From contig CAOXUF010000007.1 of NCBI GenBank assembly GCA_948560485.1, positions 1 to 11,036 on the forward strand: a DNA stretch of 11,036 nucleotides, given 5' to 3'. Each line of letters starts with the position of its first letter. The first letter of the stretch is position 1. A program made the translations under genes and the position numbers. Positions 6,130 through 11,036 of this stretch are shown in pieces. The notes beneath the pieces were generated by a model. The model had not been told where the DNA came from and ran no database searches. It saw nothing but the letters and a program-made list of their open reading frames with translations. The DNA comes from an uncultured Eubacterium sp. (GTDB taxonomy: Bacteria > Bacillota_A > Clostridia > Lachnospirales > Lachnospiraceae).

Positions 6130-7074
6130 ATGTGTGAAATTCTCAGGTCGGCAGAAAAAACTCCTATATCCATTGGAGGACAGAATTTTGAATATATGAG
6201 AACCGAAAAAGTTTTCTATGTAGATAAAACACATTTTATTAAAGAATGGTGGGAGGAGAAGGACGTAGTCACACTGATCACCCGGCCCCGCCGCTTCGGC
6301 AAAACACTAAATCTTAGTATGATGGAATGTTTTTTTTCAGCAGGTTATGTCGGGAGGGACGATTTATTTGAAGGATTATCAATTTGGGAGGATGAATCAT
6401 ACAGGAAACTGCAGGGAACTTTTCCAGTGATTTCAATAAGTTTTGCCGGAGTAAAGGCAAACAGCTTTCAAGGTGCAAGGGACGACCCTGCCAGGGGGAA
6501 ACATATCTACAGACTTAAGCTTACCAATCACGAGGTCAGGCTCATGTTCCAGGATATGATAGCTGCATGGTTTCCAGAGGATGAAACGTCCTACCAGAAC
6601 TTCAAGGAAGCGTTTCTTACAGGTGACCTTGATTATATGAACCAGTATATGAATGAAACTGCGGCCGAAGTGTTCAGCAGCTTCGATATCGGTCGGAAAT
6701 CCCCGGAGAAAACACACCCTGAGAGGTTCTATCACGGTTTTGTACTTGGATTGATTGTAGATCTGGCCGGACGCTATCAAATCCGTTCAAATAGAGAAAG
6801 CGGACTTGGAAGATATGATGTAATGTCAGAGCCCCTGTATCAGGAAGATGACGCTATAGTAATTGAATTTAAAGTATTTTCAAAGCAAAAGGATAGAACA
6901 CTGGAGAATGCAGTGGAAAATGCGTTAGAGCAGATTAAAAAGAAGAAGTATGATACAGAATTAATTGCAAGAGGAATCCACGAAAATCGGATCCGGCATT
7001 ATGGGTTTGCTTTTGATGGAAAAAAGATTTTGATCGGAGAGGCAGACGTCTGTAGCCCAAGAAATCGGAGGTAA
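6130..7074 (+). CDS. AAA-ATPase-like / PD-(D/E)XK nuclease family protein with internal in-frame deletion
   Basis: Members of this abundant Clostridia/Bacteroidetes family join an N-terminal AAA-ATPase-like domain to a C-terminal PD-(D/E)XK nuclease domain and usually run about 500-570 residues; their function is unsettled. This one has 314. The N-terminus is intact: FYVDKTHFIKEWW and the P-loop-like TRPRRFGKTLNLSM (51-64, Lys58). The C-terminus is also intact: LTNHEVRLMF, YHGFVLGL, and nuclease residues Asp230 (GRYDVM), Glu246 and Lys248 (VIEFK). Between them, after FAGVKANSFQGAR (residue ~117), the text jumps straight to KHIYRLKLTNHEVR (~124). The roughly 200 residues with the expected Walker B (DEYD) and sensor segments are missing. 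The frame is preserved, so a shortened protein is made, but ATPase function is probably lost. GGAGG near its stop serves the next gene, 6 bases on. Confidence 0.85.
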   Translation: MCEILRSAEKTPISIGGQNFEYMRTEKVFYVDKTHFIKEWWEEKDVVTLITRPRRFGKTLNLSMMECFFSAGYVGRDDLFEGLSIWEDESYRKLQGTFPVISISFAGVKANSFQGARDDPARGKHIYRLKLTNHEVRLMFQDMIAAWFPEDETSYQNFKEAFLTGDLDYMNQYMNETAAEVFSSFDIGRKSPEKTHPERFYHGFVLGLIVDLAGRYQIRSNRESGLGRYDVMSEPLYQEDDAIVIEFKVFSKQKDRTLENAVENALEQIKKKKYDTELIARGIHENRIRHYGFAFDGKKILIGEADVCSPRNRR

Positions 7075-7080
7075 TTGGAT

Positions 7081-7371
7081 ATGAAGTATAATATCCCTGA
7101 CAGGGTCGTAAGAGATATTGCTTTATTCGCGCGAAGACATGCGATTCGTAAGGTAATTCTCTTTGGTTCCCGCGCAAGAGGCACACATACCGAAAGAAGC
7201 GACATTGATATTGCTGTAAATGGTGGCGATTTTGATTCTTTTTACTGGGAGATAAAGGAACACATACACTCACTTTTGACTTTTGACATTGTCGAACTTG
7301 ATTCGGGTGTTTCTGATAAGTTAAAAAGGGAAATAGAAAGGGATGGGATAATAATCTATGAAGAAGCTTGA
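7081..7371 (+). CDS. MNT-type minimal nucleotidyltransferase (antitoxin-like)
   Basis: This 96-residue protein is a stand-alone nucleotidyltransferase of the MNT/HI0073 type. It carries GSRARG (29-34), SDIDIAV (40-46, with Asp41 and Asp43 as metal ligands) and a third acidic residue in TFDIVEL (Asp69). In characterised MntA-HepT systems this class modifies its partner with AMP at a tyrosine and so neutralises it. ATG 7081 is preferred over TTG 7075 because GGAGG (7067-7071) lies 9 bases upstream of the ATG and only 3 from the TTG. It overlaps the partner gene by 14 bases, the usual arrangement for these pairs. Whether this pair acts as a true toxin-antitoxin system is inference from family and gene order. 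Confidence 0.88.
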   Translation: MKYNIPDRVVRDIALFARRHAIRKVILFGSRARGTHTERSDIDIAVNGGDFDSFYWEIKEHIHSLLTFDIVELDSGVSDKLKREIERDGIIIYEEA

Positions 7372-7762
7372 TAATTTTTCAAATTGTCTTGAGGTGTTAA
7401 AAAATGCGGATTTTGAGTTTGCAAATGATAATGAGATTTACAGGACAGGTGTGATTGGGCAGTTTAATCTTACCTTCGAACTTGCATGGAAAGCATTACA
7501 GGCGGTGCTGAGAATTCATGGTGCGGAAGGTGCGGAAACCGGCTCACCCAGGGAAATTTTACAGCTGGGCTATAAACTGGGGTTTGTGAATGATTCCGTT
7601 GAATGGCTTCTTATGTTAAAAAAACGCAATACAGCGGCACATATCTATAATGAGGAAGAAATTGATGAAATGCTCCTGCTTATCCGCGACAGCTTTATTC
7701 CGGCATTTACCGCTCTTAAAAAAACATTAAAGAGTAAACTTGATGCGGCGGAACTGGGATGA
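7358..7762 (+). CDS. HI0074/HepT-like nucleotidyltransferase substrate-binding protein (toxin-like)
   Basis: This 134-residue all-helical protein of the HI0074 (nucleotidyltransferase substrate-binding) family is related to HepT RNases. It contains the R-x4-H-x-Y motif, RNTAAHIY at residues 90-97. That motif is the RNase active site in HepT toxins, and its tyrosine is the AMP-acceptor site for the MNT partner. The family-typical FELAWKAL (40-47) and SPREILQLGYKLGFV (63-77) are also present. Its ATG lies inside the end of the MNT gene, so the two are translationally coupled. Proteins of this branch have been studied mostly structurally, as MNT partners, so RNase activity is possible but not certain. 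A 7-bp hairpin follows its stop codon. Confidence 0.88.
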   Translation: MKKLDNFSNCLEVLKNADFEFANDNEIYRTGVIGQFNLTFELAWKALQAVLRIHGAEGAETGSPREILQLGYKLGFVNDSVEWLLMLKKRNTAAHIYNEEEIDEMLLLIRDSFIPAFTALKKTLKSKLDAAELG

Positions 7763-7772
7763 TGCGTAGCTG

Positions 7773-7790
7773 TCACAGGGACGCCTGTGA
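7773..7790 (+). terminator. Small hairpin after the MNT/HepT pair
   Basis: TCACAGG (7773-7779) and CCTGTGA (7784-7790) form a perfect 7-bp stem with a 4-base loop, 10 bases after the HI0074-like stop codon. There is no immediate T run (TTTTT comes about 14 bases later), so it may be a weak or attenuating terminator, or an RNA-stabilising stem. The following 170 bases to the next gene hold nothing else convincing. Confidence 0.35.
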
Positions 7791-7948
7791 GCATTAACAA
7801 ACAGTTTTTCAGTATTTTCCGGGAAGATTAAGAAGCCGATGTGGGAGTTTACAGAAGGGCTGAATACATTCCGTATTGCCCTAGACGCTGAAGGTTCAGA
7901 CATTATAAAAGGATAGCTAAGCAGAGGTAGTTTGCCAAATGGCATCTT

Positions 7949-7955
7949 AAAGGAG
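7949..7955 (+). promoter_or_regulatory. Shine-Dalgarno deciding the start of the DUF4062 gene
   Basis: AAAGGAG lies 9 bases before ATG 7965. The frame is open back to TTG 7932, but that would place this site inside the gene and adds residues before the conserved KKYQFFISSTYEDL start of the domain. Confidence 0.8.
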
Positions 7956-7964
7956 ATATATCAA

Positions 7965-9284
7965 ATGGAAAAGAAATATCAGTTTTTTATTTCATCAACA
8001 TATGAAGACCTAAAGGCTGAGAGGCAGAAGGCAATTGAAACGATTCTTACTATGAATCAGTTCCCGGCCGGCATGGAAATGTTCAGTGCCGCCAATGAAG
8101 AGCAGTGGGAAGTAATCAAGGAGACGATTGACTGCTCCGATTACTATGTGCTTATTGTAGGAAATAAATATGGTTCTATCGACCCGGCTTCGGGGATCAG
8201 CTACACAGAGAAAGAGTTTGACTATGCTGTCAGGCAAAAAATTCCTGTTCTTGCATTCGTAATTGCAAATGATGTCAGCACTACTGCAGATAATCTGGAA
8301 AAGGATCCGGCCAAAGCAGCGGGGCTTTTGAACTTTAAATCGAAAGTAAAGACAGGAAGGATGGTAAAATTCTGGCATAATGCCGATGAATTAGCCGCTC
8401 AGTTATCACAGTCAATTTTCAAAGCAATAAGCCGGAGCAATCGTCCTGGCTGGATACGGACTACTGAATTTGACATTGAAAAGAGTTATGCTGAGATTCT
8501 GAGACTGACAGAAAGAGTACACACACTCGAGGCATTGAATGCTGACCTGAAAATAGAAAACAGCCGAAGCCCCCATTTATGGATCAGGGCGGATAAAGCA
8601 ATCGGTGTTGATGGCAAAATTATAGATGAAAATGTGACAATAAAGGATTCTGTGGTTTATCTTAAGGTTACGCCAGTGGATCTGTCTGATGCGGAAAAAG
8701 GAATAGACTATAACGATTATGCCGGAAAAACAATTCATGCAGATAAAAATGAAGTACGATTGTTTCGGCATCTATATAAGAATGCATTTCCTTTGGACTT
8801 CTCTGTTCATAACGATGGCAATGCCAGGGCAACAGGGGTTAGAGTGAATCTGCAATTTCCTGATGATCTGCTTGTCATGTCTATAAGGGAATTGTACGAA
8901 TATATGGAAGCAGAGTCATTAACGGTTTCGGAAGACTCACATAAAAATTGGGAACTTCGATTTTTCGAGCCCGAGAACAGTGAAAACAGCAAAACTGAAA
9001 AAGAGAGTATAGATGACAGGCAGAAGTTTATCTCAATTGACGAGCTAACCGTAATAAAAGATATTACAAATCTTCTTGATCCCGCAGACTGGAATGAGGT
9101 GGTTTCCATATTCCCGGGAGAGGTAAATTTTGACAAAACGGAAGTCCGGCATAAAGATTGCGATTTAATAAATGGTGTATGTATTTTGCCAACATCTTCT
9201 GGGAAACATACGATAAAAGCTAATATTATATGTAATGAATACGCCGAAGCAGTTACACAGGAAATTGTTGTGATCGTAGAATAA
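7965..9284 (+). CDS. DUF4062 domain protein with coiled coil and beta-rich C-terminal region
   Basis: This is a 439-residue protein. Residues 4-100 match the DUF4062 pattern: YQFFISSTYEDLKAERQKAI at the N-terminus, then MEMFSAANEEQWEVIKETID, then YYVLIVGNKYGS and a SYTEKEFDYA segment. DUF4062 is a Rossmann-like domain, similar in outline to TIR domains, found at the N-terminus of signalling and defence-type proteins, including STAND NTPases. Its activity is not established for this protein. Residues ~165-200 form a heptad-like helix (SYAEILRLTERVHTLEALNADLKIEN). Residues ~203-439 are beta-strand rich, with FSVHNDGNARATGVRVNL and a closing HTIKANIICNEYAEAVTQEIVVIV, like an Ig/CARDB-type sandwich. 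No membrane segment, NTPase or nuclease motif is seen. It stands alone after a 200-base gap with its own strong ribosome binding site. By position beside a toxin-antitoxin-like pair, a defence role is conceivable but unproven. Confidence 0.82.
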   Translation: MEKKYQFFISSTYEDLKAERQKAIETILTMNQFPAGMEMFSAANEEQWEVIKETIDCSDYYVLIVGNKYGSIDPASGISYTEKEFDYAVRQKIPVLAFVIANDVSTTADNLEKDPAKAAGLLNFKSKVKTGRMVKFWHNADELAAQLSQSIFKAISRSNRPGWIRTTEFDIEKSYAEILRLTERVHTLEALNADLKIENSRSPHLWIRADKAIGVDGKIIDENVTIKDSVVYLKVTPVDLSDAEKGIDYNDYAGKTIHADKNEVRLFRHLYKNAFPLDFSVHNDGNARATGVRVNLQFPDDLLVMSIRELYEYMEAESLTVSEDSHKNWELRFFEPENSENSKTEKESIDDRQKFISIDELTVIKDITNLLDPADWNEVVSIFPGEVNFDKTEVRHKDCDLINGVCILPTSSGKHTIKANIICNEYAEAVTQEIVVIVE

Positions 9285-9324
9285 ACAATATAAATGCATT
9301 GGTCAGTTCGAACCGGATACAGGA

Positions 9325-9606
9325 ATGGTCATACCAAACGGGAAAGTTGGCCGCCCAAGCCTTTCCAAACAGGCTGGAATACCTGCAAAGAACGGAATCT
9401 CGAACAGGAAAAATTCTGGTATCCCTTCTAGCGATGTTGAAAAATTGACTGGCAGACTTGAACAAATAGAAAAGACCTTACAAATCCTCTCAGAGGAAAT
9501 TCATGGCCTTAGTGCAGAAAATCGAATCTCCTTGTCAAAAAGGAACGTAAAATTATTCGGTATCTTCAAAAAAAGGCCACATCATCGAACGCAAGGACCC
9601 GTTTGA
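9325..9606 (+). CDS. Doubtful small ORF with coiled-coil segment
   Basis: This is a possible 93-residue basic protein not recognised from any family. The middle (SSDVEKLTGRLEQIEKTLQILSEEIHG without a break) has clear heptad spacing. The flanks are rich in Lys, Arg, Gly, Pro and Ser and look disordered. Against a real gene: the only signal before ATG 9325 is AGGA directly abutting it, and the frame stays open upstream into the DUF4062 gene, so the true start is unclear. It may be the remnant of a longer gene, or a small partner of the DUF4062 protein, which ends 40 bases earlier. It is on the same strand and ends before the terminator hairpin. Confidence 0.35.
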   Translation: MVIPNGKVGRPSLSKQAGIPAKNGISNRKNSGIPSSDVEKLTGRLEQIEKTLQILSEEIHGLSAENRISLSKRNVKLFGIFKKRPHHRTQGPV

Positions 9607-9669
9607 GTCAATAAAACCGGTAATTACACTACAATATCTTTTAAGGCACTTACAAGTTGACAGACATAA

Positions 9670-9721
9670 CCAAACTCTCACAAGCCACATGAAATAAGGG
9701 CTTATGAGGGTTTGGAATTTT
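9670..9721. terminator. Long terminator hairpin between convergent genes
   Basis: CCAAACTCTCACAAGCC (9670-9686) pairs with GGCTTATGAGGGTTTGG (9699-9715) over 17 bp with one G-T wobble and one mismatch, around a 12-base loop. AATTTT follows on the plus strand. It sits between the last + strand ORF and the 3' end of the - strand beta-propeller gene, as expected for a shared terminator. The T run is short on both sides. Confidence 0.6.
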
Positions 9722-9741
9722 ATAACAAGATCTGTGAAAAT

Positions 9742-10620
9742 TTATTTATGATTTGGAGGAAAATCAAGATGATATAAACTTAAGTAACTTTTTTTGATTT
9801 TAGAATTATGATATACTCCATCGTTTACAATGTATAATTTCTTATCTATAGCATATATTCCCTCAACAGCAAATGAATCTAATACTTGATAAATCAACTC
9901 GACCTTTCCTGTATTTGTATCAAGTTTTACAACATAGTTTTTCTCACCATAATAATCAGCTCCAACTGAAGCCAATAAATCTCCATCTTCTGTAAAACAT
10001 ATATGATCTTGGTCTTGTAAATTGACTTTAACAGCAGACAAACAGTTCCCCATTTTATCATAATTTAAAAGATATTTTCTAAAACAAAGTATCCATAATG
10101 TATCGGTCTTTGCATCATATGCAATACCATTGGCCTTATACCGCGAGTATTTTCCAAGACCAAACCTTTCTAAAATATCTCCATTTTTACTGATATTCAC
10201 TAAATCAGACCCTGTCGCTATCCATATACTGGCATTGGAGCAATCATATGCTATCCCCTGCACATTGGCATCTTCTCCTACTTGGTTGGCAATGGAGATT
10301 ATACTTTTTACTTCACTAAACGAACTATTAACTTCAACCAATCGTGGCGCAGGAGTAGCATTTTTGCTGAGTGCTCCATAGTCCGCGATCCAAAACGTCT
10401 TCTTATAAGGATCATATGTCAGCCCCGTACATGTGAAATCCGTTTCTTCGAAATCATCGAAATAAATCAATTTTTCTGGAGACATCCTGTATACTTTTCT
10501 GTTATCTAGCATCTCCACTAAGATTGGTTTATTCGTTTCCTGAATAAACAGAAAAATTATGATAAGCATTAAGCACAGCAGAAGCATACTTCCAAATAAT
10601 CTCTTTTTCTTTATAGTCAT
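9742..10620 (-). CDS. Membrane-anchored beta-propeller-like protein
   Basis: This 292-residue protein has a short basic N-terminus (MTIKKKRLF) and one hydrophobic anchor (residues ~9-26, no lipobox cysteine), so the rest is predicted to be outside the membrane. The body shows spaced repeats of the form G-I/L-x-Y-D ... W-I: TGLTYDPYKKTFWIADYG (65-82), QGIAYDCSNASIWIATG (121-137), NGIAYDAKTDTLWILCF (164-180). Weaker copies follow near HICFTEDGDLLASVG and EGIYAIDKKLYIVNDG. This is the pattern of a five-to-six-bladed propeller of the NHL/SdiA-regulated type. ATG 10620 is chosen because GTAGGGTGA lies just upstream. An alternative GTG at 10629 would overlap the flippase stop codon by 4 bases. It follows the flippase gene almost directly, so the two are one transcript. 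By context it may bind or process an exported glycan; no catalytic motif is recognised. Confidence 0.75.
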   Translation of the reverse strand: MTIKKKRLFGSMLLLCLMLIIIFLFIQETNKPILVEMLDNRKVYRMSPEKLIYFDDFEETDFTCTGLTYDPYKKTFWIADYGALSKNATPAPRLVEVNSSFSEVKSIISIANQVGEDANVQGIAYDCSNASIWIATGSDLVNISKNGDILERFGLGKYSRYKANGIAYDAKTDTLWILCFRKYLLNYDKMGNCLSAVKVNLQDQDHICFTEDGDLLASVGADYYGEKNYVVKLDTNTGKVELIYQVLDSFAVEGIYAIDKKLYIVNDGVYHNSKIKKSYLSLYHLDFPPNHK

Positions 10621-10625
10621 GTTTT

Positions 10626-11036
10626 TCACCCTACTTTTGATTTCACAAATTTTATGACTACTTCTATAACATCCTTATTTATGTAAACTGCTAATATAAT
10701 AAATAATGGAAAGAAAATAACGGAAATAAATTTATTTTTTAAATAATAAATGAAAATATAAATGACTAAGCAGAATCCTACTGCTAAATACTGTTTGGCA
10801 TTATATTTTATATTTATATATTTTTTTGTGTCAATAATTCTATAAAGCATTGCTATTAAATAACCTATAAAGGTTGAAATAGATGCTGCGATCAGACCAA
10901 TTTTATCAATGAGTAATATATTTATGATAATATTAATTGTTGCTGATAACAATGTTGTTTTAGCAATCTCAAGTGTTCTTTTCGTCGCAACATAAACTAC
11001 CCCTAACAAGCCGACAACAACATTAAAAAGTAGTGC
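10626..11036 (-). CDS. Polysaccharide flippase (Wzx/MATE-like), C-terminal part, runs off window
   Basis: About 136 residues of the C-terminus are visible; the frame is open to the right edge (ALLFNVVVGLLGVVYVATKR), so the gene starts outside. Four hydrophobic segments are seen. The stretch TLLSATINIIINILLIDKIGLIAASISTFIGYLIA is characteristic, up to its break into shorter parts, of the C-terminal half of oligosaccharide-unit flippases (polysaccharide_synt family). There a T-K-K/R-T loop precedes an NIxLNxxLIPxxGxxGAAIAT-type helix. These proteins move undecaprenyl-linked repeat units across the cytoplasmic membrane. The gene ends at TGA 10626-10628, next to the beta-propeller gene. It places this end of the window in a capsule or exopolysaccharide locus, on the strand opposite to the phosphonate genes. 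Confidence 0.82.
   Translation of the reverse strand, partial: ALLFNVVVGLLGVVYVATKRTLEIAKTTLLSATINIIINILLIDKIGLIAASISTFIGYLIAMLYRIIDTKKYINIKYNAKQYLAVGFCLVIYIFIYYLKNKFISVIFFPLFIILAVYINKDVIEVVIKFVKSKVG

Noticed and set aside
7839..7916. 25-codon ORF (MWEFTEGLNTFRIALDAEGS...) between the HepT-like and DUF4062 genes
   Set aside because: There is no ribosome binding site before the ATG and no recognisable family; it could be a gene remnant but cannot be supported.
5675..8955. Shared 12-base word AAAATTGGGAAC at 5675-5686 and 8944-8955 as possible island repeats
   Set aside because: The second copy lies inside the DUF4062 coding region and the match does not extend, so chance is the simplest explanation.
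9293..9430. Overlapping ORF starting MHWSVRTGYRNGHTKR on the + strand
   Set aside because: It is short, unrecognised, has no ribosome binding site and competes with the slightly better ORF at 9325.
1..11036. CRISPR array, tRNA or rRNA genes, integrase or transposase genes
   Set aside because: None was seen on either strand; there are no regularly spaced repeats or cloverleaf-like sequences by eye.

Overview
The window looks like a low-to-moderate GC Firmicute, most likely a gut Clostridia/Lachnospiraceae member. This rests on strong AGGAGG-type ribosome binding sites, short intergenic gaps and overlapping start/stop codons, AT-rich third positions, and family types common there (AAA-ATPase-like/PD-(D/E)XK proteins, MNT/HI0074 pairs, PEP mutase fusions). 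The taxonomic call is an inference; no rRNA or marker gene is present. The window appears to be part of a surface-polysaccharide locus interrupted by an accessory island.

Left part (1-5665, + strand): the tail of a membrane O-acyltransferase, a GNAT acetyltransferase, and a compact three-gene phosphonate operon. The first operon gene encodes a three-domain fusion (sugar-type nucleotidyltransferase, cytidylyltransferase-like domain, PEP mutase). The second encodes an iron-dependent alcohol dehydrogenase and the third a thiamine-diphosphate phosphonopyruvate decarboxylase. Together they spell PEP -> phosphonopyruvate -> phosphonoacetaldehyde -> 2-hydroxyethylphosphonate, probably followed by nucleotide (CMP) activation for transfer to a glycan. 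No aminotransferase is seen, so the hydroxy rather than the amino phosphonate is the likely product. The acyltransferase carries a run of ten G inside its coding region that puts the upstream and downstream halves out of frame. This looks like an OFF-phase contingency locus.

Middle part (5666-9740): a gene-poor 460-base stretch with a bidirectional terminator-like hairpin, a long near-perfect inverted repeat and a candidate promoter. It is followed by an internally deleted AAA-ATPase-like/PD-(D/E)XK protein, an MNT nucleotidyltransferase with an HI0074/HepT-like partner (toxin-antitoxin type), and a DUF4062 protein with a coiled coil and a beta-rich C-terminal region. A doubtful small ORF and a strong hairpin terminator close the island. 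The content is typical of defence/mobile accessory DNA, but no integrase or transposase is visible.

Right part (9742-11036, - strand): a membrane-anchored beta-propeller-like protein directly downstream of the C-terminal end of a Wzx/MATE-like polysaccharide flippase, which runs off the window. These genes and the leftmost two are visibly more AT-rich than the phosphonate operon, so the locus looks mosaic.
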